DNA of 64,000 nucleotides from JBBRHQ01 sp963781345 (GCA_963781345.1 CAWAFQ010000005.1:310001-374000), one strand, 5' to 3'; shown: positions 1 through 11,441, counted from the stretch's first letter. A program made the numbers and translations. The notes: a model not told the origin generated them from the sequence alone.

Positions 1-342
1 GATGCGGCTGGGGACGCCCTTGAAGAACCAGATGTGCGAGACGGGAGCGGCGAGGTCGACATGGCCCATGCGCTCGCGGCGGACCTTCGACCGGGTCACC
101 TCGACACCGCAGCGCTCGCAGACGATGCCCTTGTAGCGGACCCGCTTGTACTTGCCGCAGTAGCACTCCCAGTCCTTGGTCGGACCGAAGATGCGCTCGC
201 AGAAGAGCCCATCCTTCTCGGGCTTCAGCGTGCGGTAGTTGATCGTCTCGGGCTTGGTGACCTCGCCCCAGCTCCAGGAGCGGATCTTCTTCGAGGAGGC
301 GAGGCCGATCTCGATTGCGTCGAAGTTGTTGATGTCAATCAC
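1..342 (-). CDS. rpoC: RNA polymerase beta' subunit, N-terminal part (runs off the window)
   Basis: This is the N-terminal 114 codons of the RNA polymerase beta' subunit, the catalytic large subunit that with RpoB forms the active-site cleft. The protein opens VIDINNFDAIEIGLASSKKI, the standard bacterial RpoC start. It then has the zinc ribbon CYCGKYKRVRYKGIVCERCG (Cys pairs near residues 61-63 and 77-80), followed by the RERMGHV and HIWFFKGVPSR motifs. The start is GTG at 342; no ATG lies upstream in frame and the ribosome-binding site is weak. It follows rpoB by 56 bases on the same strand, as in the standard rpoBC operon. The gene is cut by the window edge, not truncated biologically. Confidence 0.97.
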   Translation of the reverse strand, partial: MIDINNFDAIEIGLASSKKIRSWSWGEVTKPETINYRTLKPEKDGLFCERIFGPTKDWECYCGKYKRVRYKGIVCERCGVEVTRSKVRRERMGHVDLAAPVSHIWFFKGVPSRI

Positions 343-398
343 GTGGATTCAGTCCGTTCTGTTCGTAAATCGCGAGTCGTCGGGAAACTCCGCCGCCC

Positions 399-3938
<3,540 letters not shown>

Positions 3939-4021
3939 GTCGGCGACTCCTCAAGTGGTCAGAGGGACGTAAGGATTGGGGCGCAAATTCGAGGCGAGGG
4001 CACAACGGCGCGCGACCGTAA

Positions 4022-4051
4022 AAAATACCACACGGCCGCACCCGTCCTCAA
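4022..4051 (-). promoter_or_regulatory. Candidate internal promoter for rpoBC
   Basis: The 164-base gap between rplL and rpoB contains, on the minus strand, TTGAGG (4051-4046), an 18-base spacer and TATTTT (4027-4022). This is a plausible sigma-70-type promoter that would let rpoBC be transcribed apart from the ribosomal protein genes, as in several bacteria. Its -10 element is the only AT-rich stretch in the gap. No strong terminator hairpin was seen here. The call rests on the hexamers alone. Confidence 0.4.
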
Positions 4052-4102
4052 GGGTCGGGGGTCCGCTGCGCCAAATCGCCCGAATTGCGGGATCTTTGGG
4101 TA

Positions 4103-4492
4103 CTACTTGAGCTCGACGGTGGCGCCTGCTTCCTCGAGCTCGGCCTTGAGCTTCTCGGCCTCGTCGCGCTCGACGCCCTCCTTGATTGCATTCGGCGCCT
4201 CGTCGACCACGGCCTTGGCCTCCTTCAGCCCGAGGCCGGTGGCGGCCCGCACGACCTTGATCACCGGGACCTTCTGGCCACCAATCTCGGTCAGGACCAC
4301 GTCGACGGTCGCGGACTCCTCCTCGCCGCCGGCGGCGCCGTCGCCCGCCGCCGCGGCGGCGGGAGCTGCGGCCGCAACCGCGGTCGCGGACACACCGAAC
4401 TCCTCCTCCAGCGCCTTGATGCGCTCGGAGAGCTCGAGGACCGAGATGCCCTTGAGCTCCTCGATCCAGTCTTCTGTCGTCACTTTCGCCAT
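4103..4492 (-). CDS. rplL: 50S ribosomal protein L7/L12
   Basis: Ribosomal stalk protein L7/L12, 129 residues. The N-terminal dimerisation domain (residues ~1-35) is followed by an Ala/Gly hinge (~38-55). The C-terminal factor-binding domain contains VIKVVRAATGLGLKEAKAVV and ends in the usual GATVELK. The stalk recruits elongation and initiation factor GTPases to the ribosome. The ribosome-binding site GAGGAG is formed by the last two Glu codons of rplJ, nine bases upstream, so translation is probably coupled to rplJ (6-base gap). Confidence 0.97.
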   Translation of the reverse strand: MAKVTTEDWIEELKGISVLELSERIKALEEEFGVSATAVAAAAPAAAAAGDGAAGGEEESATVDVVLTEIGGQKVPVIKVVRAATGLGLKEAKAVVDEAPNAIKEGVERDEAEKLKAELEEAGATVELK

Positions 4493-4498
4493 CTCTGA

Positions 4499-5326
4499 TT
4501 ACTCCTCTTCGTTTGAAGCTTGGGGTTCCTCTGAAGTCTCTTCATCACTGCCCGACACCTCCTCAGCAGAACCACCTGACACGTCCTCAGCTTCGCTTCC
4601 GGGCGTGTCGGGGTCGCTGGCAGGCTCGGCCTCAGGTGCGGCCTCGGGATCGCTGCCCTCCGCCTCTGCCTCGGCCGGCGCTGACTCCCCTTCCGCGGGT
4701 GGCGCGGAGGTGGGCTCCTCGCCCGCAGCTTGCGAGGACGAGGAGTCCTCCTCCGCGACAGGACCCGCGGCCGGGGCGTCCGAGCCCTCCGGCTGGGCAG
4801 CCTCGCCGCTGACCAGGCCCTGGTCGGCGATCTGCTGCAGGGCGATTGCGAGGCCGGAGACCATCGAGCCGAGGCCGCGGACGAGGCCGGTCAGGGGGCT
4901 GGCGACGACGCCGGCGAACTGGCCGTTGAGGACGTCCCGCGAGGGCAGGCGGGCGATCGAGGCGAAGGTCTCCTGGTCGAGGGCGAGGCCTTCCATGAAG
5001 CCGCCCTTGAAGGCGAGGACGTCGTGCTCGCGGTTGAAGTTGGAGATCGCCTTCGCCGCCATCGCCGTGTCGCCGCTGACGAAGGTGAGGGCGGTGGGCC
5101 CCTCGAGCAACTCCTTCAGCTCCTCGCGCCCGGCCTTGTCGGCGGCGAGCTTGGTCAGCCGGTTCTTGACGATGCGGAAGCTGGCATCGGCATCGCGCAG
5201 ATTGCCGCGCAGCGCCGCGGCCTCCGGAACGCTGATGCCGCGGTAATCGATCGCGAAGATCGCCTCGGAGCCCTCTATCTGGGCGGCGATGTCGTCGATG
5301 ACGGCTGCTTTTTCGTCCCGGTTCAA
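4499..5326 (-). CDS. rplJ: 50S ribosomal protein L10 with a long acidic C-terminal tail
   Basis: L10 anchors the L7/L12 stalk to the ribosome. Residues ~1-170 are ordinary L10 (NRDEKAAVIDDIA, FRIVKNRLTKLAA, then the stalk-binding C-terminal helix around GLVRGLGSMVSGLAIALQQI). Normal L10 ends about there; this one continues for ~104 residues of Ser/Glu/Asp/Ala/Pro-rich, strongly acidic low-complexity sequence to a total of 275. I chose TTG at 5326, with AGGA seven bases upstream, because the open frame further upstream (to 5416) runs through an apparent terminator hairpin. The tail is in the same frame without a stop and its last codons supply the rplL ribosome-binding site, so it is probably real coding sequence. 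Confidence 0.93.
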   Translation of the reverse strand: MNRDEKAAVIDDIAAQIEGSEAIFAIDYRGISVPEAAALRGNLRDADASFRIVKNRLTKLAADKAGREELKELLEGPTALTFVSGDTAMAAKAISNFNREHDVLAFKGGFMEGLALDQETFASIARLPSRDVLNGQFAGVVASPLTGLVRGLGSMVSGLAIALQQIADQGLVSGEAAQPEGSDAPAAGPVAEEDSSSSQAAGEEPTSAPPAEGESAPAEAEAEGSDPEAAPEAEPASDPDTPGSEAEDVSGGSAEEVSGSDEETSEEPQASNEEE

Positions 5327-5470
5327 GTCCGTGTCCTGTGATCTCGGCCCGAGCCACGAAAAAACCCGCTCGCAGGCGGGCTCAGCGACGCTCGGTCTCT
5401 CTGGCTCCACCTGCACCGGGCTTGCGGGCCTGCGGCCCCGCCGGTGGTCTCTGGCAGGTCGCGCAGTGTA
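5327..5470 (-). promoter_or_regulatory. Candidate L10-type leader of the rplJL operon, with promoter
   Basis: A -10-like TACACT (5470-5465, minus strand) precedes a leader of about 130 bases that ends at the rplJ TTG. The leader contains repeated AGAGACC motifs of the kind found in L10 (L8-complex) binding leaders. It also contains GCAGG at 5414-5410, which can pair with CCTGC at 5376-5372 inside the terminator hairpin. That pairing would make antiterminator and terminator mutually exclusive. Known L10 leaders control rplJL by feedback from L10-L12. The family assignment is inference from layout and short motifs, not from a covariance model. Confidence 0.5.
5359..5380 (-). terminator. Attenuator-like intrinsic terminator before rplJ
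   Basis: On the minus strand CCCGC (5380-5376) and GCGGG (5369-5365) form a five-pair stem with a six-base loop, followed directly by six Ts (5364-5359). It lies 33 bases before the rplJ start and downstream of the candidate rplJ promoter. It therefore looks like an attenuator and not the end of the upstream gene, which stops at 5553. Confidence 0.65.
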
Positions 5471-5552
5471 GAGGAATCGGCTCTGCCGGGCTTGACCCCG
5501 CGCCGGGTTGGCCGGCCGAACCGGCTGCTTGGCCCGTCGCGGTGCGCCCGGG

Positions 5553-7073
5553 CTAGTTGGCCCCGTCGCGAAGGGCGACGATGCCGCCGATCGTCCCCAG
5601 ATAGGCGGTGCCGTCGGGGCCCAGCGCCAGACCGGCGTAGTTGTTGTTGAACAGCAGGCCCGAGCCGGCGTACTTCTGCCAGGCGGTCTTGCCGTTGCTG
5701 AACCTCAGCGCCGCCCAGTAGTAGCCCTGGGAGCCGCTCGCGTCCGGCGGACGCGTGTAGGCGTAGATCAGGCCGGTCTTGGTCGAGAGCTTCGGCACCA
5801 CCGTCGGCGCCCGCAGCTCGGTGTTGGTCCAGACCTTCTTGCAGCCGTTGCCGTTCTGCTTGATGTCGACGCGGGCGAACCCGGGCTGGGTGACGGCGCC
5901 GGTGTTGGGCCCGAACGGATCCTGGTAGCCGTAGTTGTTCTCGACCACGAGCGAGCGACCGGCGGTCATCAGGGAGTTCTCGGTGGCGCTGGTGTTCTTC
6001 GGGAAGACGGGGACCTCGCAGACGATCCGCTTCTGTCCCTTCTCGAGGTTCAGCGCCGTGCGGTAGACGACCACATTCATCGGCTCGGCGTTGTCGGTGA
6101 TCGCGACGTAGCCGCCGTTCATGATCGTCGGCGTGGTGCCGGTGCCGGCGTCGACCTGGCTCGGCTTGACGATGCCGGAGTTCTTGTAGCCGGCCTTCCA
6201 GACGATCACCGGCCCGCCCTTCTCGCCGGCCTTGAACCGGTACATGCGCTTGTCGGAGGCGATGTAGACGCCGCCCTTCTTGATCGCGAATGAGTTCTCG
6301 ATCTCCTCGCCGAGCTTGATCACCTTGATCGCGCCGGTCTGGCGGTTGATCGTCCCCACCTTGCCGTTCTTCTTCGAGACGAACCAGACCAGCCCGGAGA
6401 AGTCGGGGAGCGCCGAGGTGACCCGCTCAGTGTTCTCCTCGAGCACGCCGCTGAGGTCGAAGTCGCGCTTTCTCACCAGGCTCTGGCCGTCGTCGGACTG
6501 GCCGATGACGAAGATGTGGTCGGTCTTGGTCGGGACCCAGATCTGGTCCTTGCCGTCGAGGAAGAAGTAGCCGCCGCCAGTGAAGTTCTGGTAGGTCTGG
6601 GTTCCGGGCGGGTCCGGCGCCTGCGGCAAGTCGTAGGTGGCGATCGTCGCCAGCGTGTCCGGGTCGATGATCCGCGCCTGCGGCGGCGCTCCCGCGGAGG
6701 GGCAGACGGAGACGATGCGCCCACGGGTGTCGAAAGTCATCGAGCCGCAGAGTGAGGGAGGCTTCGCCTCCGATGTGGCGACCAGGCTCTTGCCCAGCGG
6801 GCCACCGATCCTGTAGGCGTCGGTCATCCATGGGTCGTTGTGGATGTTGTTGAACGGGTTCCGCCCCATGTAGGGGCTGGTGGGCGGCTTCGCCGGGTCG
6901 GCGATCTGCTGGGGGCTGACGGCGGAACCCTGGAAGTCGGGAAGCGATGGCGCCGGCGCGGCCGAGGGGATCGGGGCGGCTGCCGAACTGGCGGCCAGAA
7001 CCCCAGCGGCAGTGACCGCGAGCGAGGCGGCCACGGGAAATCGACGGCCCAAACGACTCAACGCCAATGACAT
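5553..7073 (-). CDS. Secreted PQQ-like beta-propeller protein
   Basis: A 506-residue exported protein of unknown function. Residues 1-33 are a signal peptide (RRFP, hydrophobic core AASLAVTAAGVLAASSAAA). The rest reads as a beta-propeller, with repeated blade-like strands such as GRIVSVCPSAG, KDQIWVPTKTDHIFVIG, GLVWFVSKKNGKVGTINRQTG and GLALGPDGTAYLGTIGGIVAL. Residues ~70-85 (RNPFNNIHNDPWMTDAYRIG) look like a family-specific N-terminal motif. AGGAG lies just before the ATG at 7073. It sits on the operon strand between rplA and rplJ, where other bacteria have nothing, but the rplJ leader and terminator after it suggest separate transcription. No enzymatic motif was recognised. Confidence 0.85.
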   Translation of the reverse strand: MSLALSRLGRRFPVAASLAVTAAGVLAASSAAAPIPSAAPAPSLPDFQGSAVSPQQIADPAKPPTSPYMGRNPFNNIHNDPWMTDAYRIGGPLGKSLVATSEAKPPSLCGSMTFDTRGRIVSVCPSAGAPPQARIIDPDTLATIATYDLPQAPDPPGTQTYQNFTGGGYFFLDGKDQIWVPTKTDHIFVIGQSDDGQSLVRKRDFDLSGVLEENTERVTSALPDFSGLVWFVSKKNGKVGTINRQTGAIKVIKLGEEIENSFAIKKGGVYIASDKRMYRFKAGEKGGPVIVWKAGYKNSGIVKPSQVDAGTGTTPTIMNGGYVAITDNAEPMNVVVYRTALNLEKGQKRIVCEVPVFPKNTSATENSLMTAGRSLVVENNYGYQDPFGPNTGAVTQPGFARVDIKQNGNGCKKVWTNTELRAPTVVPKLSTKTGLIYAYTRPPDASGSQGYYWAALRFSNGKTAWQKYAGSGLLFNNNYAGLALGPDGTAYLGTIGGIVALRDGAN

Positions 7074-7155
7074 CCTGCGCTCCTCTCGTCCTTGCTTGGG
7101 GCGCGACCCCTAGCTCCCTGCGGGCAAGCTATCAGCGCAGGGGTCAGCGCTGGGA

Positions 7156-7574
7156 TCAGATCCGCACCGAGCCGTCGCCCTCGACCGTCCAGTGGGGGTT
7201 GTGGGCGACCTCCCAGGGGTGGCCGTCGGGGTCGGTGAAGACTCCCGTGTAGCCGCCCCAGAAGGTCTCTGACCCGGCTCCCGCGTGATCGACGCCCCCG
7301 CCGCGCGGGCCTCCTCGATCACGGCGTCGACCTCTGCCGGAGAGCGGACGTTGTGTGCGAGGGCGACCCCGCCCCACCCGGGCGAGTCCTCGACGCCGCT
7401 GTCGGCTGCAAGGGAATCGCGGCTCCAAAGGGCCAGCACCATGCCGCCGGCCTGGAAGAAGGCGACGTCGGCTCCGGGGTCGCCGCTCGCCTTCCAGCCC
7501 AGGGCCCCGTAGAAAGAGCGGGCGCGGTCGAGGTCGGCTACGCCGAGAGTGACAAGGCTGAGGCGCTGCTCCAC
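7156..7574 (-). pseudogene. VOC (glyoxalase/bleomycin resistance-like) family protein, frameshifted
   Basis: A small metal-dependent-fold protein of the vicinal oxygen chelate superfamily. The N-terminal part is typical (MEQRLSLVTLGVADLDRARS, FYGALGWKA, FFQAGGMVLALW). The family's C-terminal signature ETFWGGYTGVFTDPDGHPWE and AHNPHWT lies in another frame and ends at 7156. One missing base near 7275, in a short G run, explains the break. In the first frame the protein would continue with nonsense to 7110. Whether the gene is broken or the base is a sequence error cannot be told here. It ends the rplKA segment, four bases after rplA. Confidence 0.8.
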
Positions 7575-7578
7575 GCGG

Positions 7579-8382
7579 CTAGGCGGGAACGGCCTCGGCG
7601 TCGCCCGAGCCCTCGGCCGTTTCGGCCTCGGCGGCCGGAGCCTCGGCCGGGGAGGGTTCCGCCGCAGCCTCCGAGGGGGCGCCGGCGTCGCGCTCGCCGG
7701 CCTTGGTCGAGTCGACGCGTATGCCCGGACCCATCGTCGTCGCCAGGGTGACCGTGATGATGTAGCGGCCCTTGGCCGCCGCCGGCTTTGCCCGGTTGAT
7801 CTCCTCGATCACGGCGTTGTAGTTGTCGAGCAGGGACGAGGGGTCGAAGCTGGCCTTGCCGATCGCCAGGTGGACGACGGCCTGGCGATCGGTCCGGTAC
7901 TCGACCTTGCCCGACTTCGACTCCGAGACGGCCTTCTCGACATCGTCGGTGACGGTGCCGACCTTGGGGTTGGGCATCTTGCCCTGGGGCCCGAGGATGC
8001 GGCCGAGCTTGCCGACCGTCGGCATCATGTCAGGGGTCGCGATCGCGACGTCGAAGTCGGTCCAGCCATCCTCGACCCGCTTGGCGAGGTCGTCTGCGCC
8101 GACGAAGTCCGCGCCGGCGGCCTCGGCGTCGCGGGCCTTCTCTCCCTGAGCGAAGACTGCGATGGTGACGTCCTTGCCGAGCCCGTGCGGAAGCGCGAGG
8201 GTCCCGCGCAGCTGCTCCTCGGCGTGGCGCACGTTGACCCCGAGGCGCACGTGCAGCTCGACGGTCTCGTCGAAGCCGGCGCTGGCGGTCTCCTTCAGCA
8301 GCGCCACGGCCTCGGCCGGGGGATAGGCGCGATCGCGGTCGATCTTCGCGTACTGCTCGCGGTATCGCTTGCCGTGGGCCAT
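7579..8382 (-). CDS. rplA: 50S ribosomal protein L1
   Basis: Ribosomal protein L1 of the L1 stalk, 267 residues. The signature region MPTVGKLGRILGPQGKMPNP is present, as is the conserved GKVEYRTDRQAVVHLAIGK block. The family usually has about 230 residues; the last ~37 here form an Ala/Glu/Pro-rich tail (SEAAAEPSPAEAPAAEAETA). ATG at 8382 has GGAGGG within the end of rplK as its ribosome-binding site, and only five bases separate the two genes. Confidence 0.97.
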   Translation of the reverse strand: MAHGKRYREQYAKIDRDRAYPPAEAVALLKETASAGFDETVELHVRLGVNVRHAEEQLRGTLALPHGLGKDVTIAVFAQGEKARDAEAAGADFVGADDLAKRVEDGWTDFDVAIATPDMMPTVGKLGRILGPQGKMPNPKVGTVTDDVEKAVSESKSGKVEYRTDRQAVVHLAIGKASFDPSSLLDNYNAVIEEINRAKPAAAKGRYIITVTLATTMGPGIRVDSTKAGERDAGAPSEAAAEPSPAEAPAAEAETAEGSGDAEAVPA

Positions 8383-8387
8383 GCCGC

Positions 8388-8813
8388 TCAGCCCTCCACG
8401 ACCACGCCCATCGAGCGCGCGGTGCCGGCGATGATCTTCGAGGCGGCGTCGAGGTCGTTGGCGTTGAGGTCGGGCATCTTGCGTTCGGCTATCTGGCGCA
8501 CCTGGTTCATGGTGATCGTGCCGACCTTGTTGATGTGGGGCTCGCCCGAGCCCTTGTCGATCCCGATCGCCTCCTTGATCAGGACCGCCGCCGGCGGAGT
8601 CTTGGTGATGAAGGTGAAGGTGCGGTCCTCGAAGACCGTGATCTCGACCGGGATGATCGTGCCGCCCTCGGACTGGGTCTGGGCGTTGAACGCCTTGCAG
8701 AACTCCATGATGTTGACCCCGTGCTGGCCCAGGGCAGGGCCGACCGGGGGCGCCGGGTTCGCGGCCCCCGCCGGGATCTGCAGCTTGATCTGTGTCAGGA
8801 CTTTCTTCGCCAT
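8388..8813 (-). CDS. rplK: 50S ribosomal protein L11
   Basis: Ribosomal protein L11 of the GTPase-associated centre, 141 residues, normal length. It starts MAKKVLTQIKLQIPAGAANP, followed by PPVGPALGQHGVNIMEFCK. The C-terminal rRNA-binding signature region (around ADLNANDLDAASKIIAGTAR) is present and the protein ends GVVVEG. It follows nusG by ten bases and precedes rplA by five, the standard nusG-rplK-rplA order. Confidence 0.98.
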   Translation of the reverse strand: MAKKVLTQIKLQIPAGAANPAPPVGPALGQHGVNIMEFCKAFNAQTQSEGGTIIPVEITVFEDRTFTFITKTPPAAVLIKEAIGIDKGSGEPHINKVGTITMNQVRQIAERKMPDLNANDLDAASKIIAGTARSMGVVVEG

Positions 8814-8823
8814 CGGCTTGAGC

Positions 8824-9345
8824 CTAGACCTTCTTCACTTGGTCATATCCCACTTCGACCGGGGTCTCGCGGCCGAAGATCGAGACCAGGACCTTGAGCT
8901 TGGCCGCGTCCTCGTTGATCTCGGCGATCTCTCCGGAGAAATCCGAGAGGGGGCCGGAGATCACCTTGACCGACTCGCCGATCGAGAACTGGGCCTGGGT
9001 CCGCGGCCGCTCGGCGGTCTCACGGTGCAGGAGGCGGTCCACCTCGGGCTTGGAGAGCGGCACCGGCTTGTTGCGCGAACCGACAAAGCCGGTGACGCCG
9101 GGAGTGTTCTTGACCAGGCCCCAGGCGTCGTCGGTCATCTCCATGTTGACGAGGACGTAGCCGGGCATGGTCCGCTTCTCGGTCTGGACCTTCTGCCCGT
9201 CCTTCATCTCGGAGACCTGCTCGGTGGGCACGACGACCTGGCGCACATAGCGGTCCTGGGCCATCGTCTGAACCCGGTGCTCGAGATTGTGCTTGACCTT
9301 GTTCTCGTGCCCGGAATAGGTGTTGATCACGTACCAGCGATACAT
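8824..9345 (-). CDS. nusG: Transcription termination/antitermination factor NusG
   Basis: NusG, 173 residues: an NGN domain (residues ~1-115; YRWYVINTYSGHENKVKHNL, MPGYVLVNMEM, NTPGVTGFVG) and a KOW domain (~122-173; GESVKVISGPLSDFSGEI). The NGN domain binds the RNA polymerase clamp and the KOW domain contacts Rho or S10. It lacks the long acidic N-terminal extension found in many actinobacterial NusG proteins. It lies 28 bases after secE. Confidence 0.97.
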   Translation of the reverse strand: MYRWYVINTYSGHENKVKHNLEHRVQTMAQDRYVRQVVVPTEQVSEMKDGQKVQTEKRTMPGYVLVNMEMTDDAWGLVKNTPGVTGFVGSRNKPVPLSKPEVDRLLHRETAERPRTQAQFSIGESVKVISGPLSDFSGEIAEINEDAAKLKVLVSIFGRETPVEVGYDQVKKV

Positions 9346-9373
9346 GTAAGTCCGTTTCGTCTTCGTTTCGTCT

Positions 9374-9904
9374 CTAGAGGATTCGCTTGATGAGGAAGTT
9401 GAAGAGCGCGTCGAGGGCGCCGAGGTAGGCGGCGGCGACGGCGACGAAGATGATCGTCACCGCGGTGGCCTGAACAAGGGTGTCACGATCGGGCCATTGG
9501 ACCTTCTTCAGCTCGGCCCAGCAGGAGGCGAGGAAGCCGAACACCCCGCCGCGCTGGCGCTCCGCGGCCGCCTGCTTCTGCTTGCGGGCGAGCGCCTCCT
9601 TCTCCTGGCGCTTCTGCTCGGAGCGGCGCCGCTTGTCGACCTCCTTGCGCTGCTTGGACTCGGCACGGCGGTCGGTCCGCGACGGCGCCTTGGGGGCATC
9701 CGGGGTCTCCAGCTCGGACTCGGGAACGCCGGCGGCGATCCCGGCCTCGACCGCCTCGATCTCGGCGATGTCTCCCGACTTCGGAACCTGCGTGTCGTGC
9801 TGGGCCTCTGACTGGGCTTCGGCGCTGGAGGTCCCGCCGGCCTTCGCCTGCTGCGCCTCGCGGGCGCGCCGCTCGGCCTTGCGCTGTGCGCGCGTCTTCG
9901 CCAT
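9374..9904 (-). CDS. secE: Preprotein translocase subunit SecE with long charged N-terminus
   Basis: SecE, the clamp subunit of the SecYEG channel. The functional core is the last ~60 residues: amphipathic helix AELKKVQWPDRDTLVQA followed by one membrane helix (VTIIFVAVAAAYLGALDALF). Single-helix SecE proteins usually have 60-90 residues; this one has 176. The extra ~115 N-terminal residues are charged, starting MAKTRAQRKAERRAREAQQA and rich in Arg, Lys, Glu and Gln. They are probably cytosolic and coiled or disordered. It follows rpmG by six bases and precedes nusG. Confidence 0.95.
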   Translation of the reverse strand: MAKTRAQRKAERRAREAQQAKAGGTSSAEAQSEAQHDTQVPKSGDIAEIEAVEAGIAAGVPESELETPDAPKAPSRTDRRAESKQRKEVDKRRRSEQKRQEKEALARKQKQAAAERQRGGVFGFLASCWAELKKVQWPDRDTLVQATAVTIIFVAVAAAYLGALDALFNFLIKRIL

Positions 9905-9910
9905 CAGCGC

Positions 9911-10075
9911 CTATCGGGTTTCCTTGTGCGGGGTGTGATGCCCGCACCAGCGGCAGTACTTGCGTAGCTCGACCCGGTCCGGCGAGTTCCGTCGGGACTT
10001 GTTCGTCTGGTAGTTGCGGCGCTTGCACTCCTCACACGCAAGCGTCACAGCGATTCGCACATCTCCGCGGGCCAT
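9911..10075 (-). CDS. rpmG: 50S ribosomal protein L33
   Basis: A 54-residue ribosomal protein L33, read directly from the sequence: MARGDVRIAVTLACEECKRR, then NYQTNKSRRNSPDRVELRKY, then CRWCGHHTPHKETR. It is the zinc-binding form, with Cys pairs CEEC and CRWC. GAGGAGA lies just before the ATG at 10075. The order rpmG-secE-nusG is the usual one. Confidence 0.97.
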   Translation of the reverse strand: MARGDVRIAVTLACEECKRRNYQTNKSRRNSPDRVELRKYCRWCGHHTPHKETR

Positions 10076-10099
10076 TTCTCCTCGAATCTAAGCCGTTAC

Positions 10100-10123
10100 A
10101 GAAAGAAAACCCCGGGCGCGGGG
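10100..10123 (-). terminator. Intrinsic terminator between the dehydrogenase and rpmG
   Basis: On the minus strand CCCCG and CGGGG pair around a four-base loop (10123-10110), followed by TTTTCTTTCT (10109-10100). It lies after the acyl-CoA dehydrogenase stop (10184) and before rpmG (10075). It therefore separates that gene from the ribosomal cluster. Confidence 0.65.
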
Positions 10124-10183
10124 CGCGAGGCGTGCCAAGGATAGCGGGGTCCCGGCTCCCGTGGGGGGTCCCGGAGGCGCCTA

Positions 10184-11327
10184 CTAAAGGCCGAGCGTCT
10201 TGGCGATGATGTTGCGCTGGATCTCGGAGGTGCCGCCGTAGATGGTCGAGACAAGGCTGGTGCGGACGAGCCGCTCCATGTCGTACTCGGAGGAGTAGCC
10301 GTAGCCGCCCATCAGCTGCATCCCCTCGAGCGAGACCCGCTTCGCCACCTCGGTCACGTACAGCTTCACCATCGAGGCCTCCTTCGGCAGCATTCGGCCG
10401 GGGTCCTCGTCGGTCATCGAGGCGACCCAGTGGGTCATCAGCCGAGCGGCCTCGAGCTCGGTGGCCATGTCGGCGAGGCGGTGCTGGAGGGCCTGGAAGG
10501 AGCCGATCGGGCGGCCGAACTGGCGCCGCTCCTTGACATAGGCGAGAGCGTCATCGAAAGCGCGCTGGGCGATTCCGAGCATCGTCGCCGCCAGGATCAG
10601 CCGCTCGACGTTGAGCCCCGCCATCAGCTGCATCCATGCCTGGTCCACCTCTCCGAGCACCGACGAGGCCGGCGCCTCACAATCGGTGAAGTAGAGGTGG
10701 TTGGTCTCGCGGCCGCCCATCGTCTCGATCGGCTTGACCTCCATCCCTTCGGCATCGCTGGGGACCCAGATCATCGTCAGCCCGGCGTGCTTGTTCTCGC
10801 CCTTGGTCGTGCGGCAAACGACGAGGATGTGGTCGGAGATGTGGGCGTTGGAGCAGAAGACCTTCTGCCCGTTGATGACGTAACCGCCGTTGACGGGCTC
10901 CGCCGCCGTGGTCAGCGAGCCGACGTCGGAGCCGGCCTCGGGCTCGGTCATCGCGATCGCCTCCACCGAGCCGGCGGCGATCCCGCCGAGGATCTCCGCC
11001 TTCTGCTCCTCGGCGCCGAAGCGCTCGGTCGCTCCGGCGACGATCAGGGTCGTGGCGTAGCCGCCGATCGGCGCCAAGCCCGTGGGAGGTCTCCTCCATG
11101 AACAGGCAGGCGTCGAGCATCGATCCGCCCGAGCCCCCGTAGCGCTCGTCGATGGTCACCCCGAGCCAGCCCAGCTCAGCCATCTTCGCGTAGAGGTCTT
11201 GGTTGTGGAGCTCGGTGTGGCCCTTGGTCAGCTGCTCGCGCTTCTCCGGGGTGCCGCACTCACGCTCGCAGAAGTCGCGGATCGCCGAGACGAAATGCTG
11301 CTGCTCATCGCTGAGGGTGAAGTCCAC
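10184..11327 (-). pseudogene. Acyl-CoA dehydrogenase, frameshifted
   Basis: A FAD-dependent acyl-CoA dehydrogenase of about 380 residues that oxidises the alpha-beta bond of acyl-CoA thioesters. The N-terminal domain (MDFTLSDEQQHFVSAIRDFC, GWLGVTIDERYGGSGGSMLD) is in one frame. The remainder is in another: MTEPEAGSDVGS is the FAD/acyl site motif, and the C-terminal domain has ERRQFGRPIGSFQALQHRLA and YGGTSEIQRNIIAKTLGL. An extra T near 11,086 (GGGCTTGGCG where GGGCTGGCG restores the frame) explains the split. The start is GTG at 11327, 28 bases after tRNA-Thr, so it may be co-transcribed with the tRNA. Substrate chain length cannot be told. Confidence 0.85.
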
Positions 11328-11355
11328 GGGCGGGCAGCCTAGCGATCGCGTCGAA

Positions 11356-11428
<73 letters not shown>

Positions 11429-11441
11429 GCAGCCGTCAACT

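Noticed and set aside
5327..5416. An N-terminal extension of L10 starting at 5416
   Set aside because: It would translate the terminator-like hairpin and its T tract; the TTG at 5326 has a ribosome-binding site and matches the L10 family start.
7105..7145. Inverted repeat GACCCCT/AGGGGTC as a terminator after the VOC gene
   Set aside because: The arms are 27 bases apart and no T tract follows; probably chance in GC-rich DNA.
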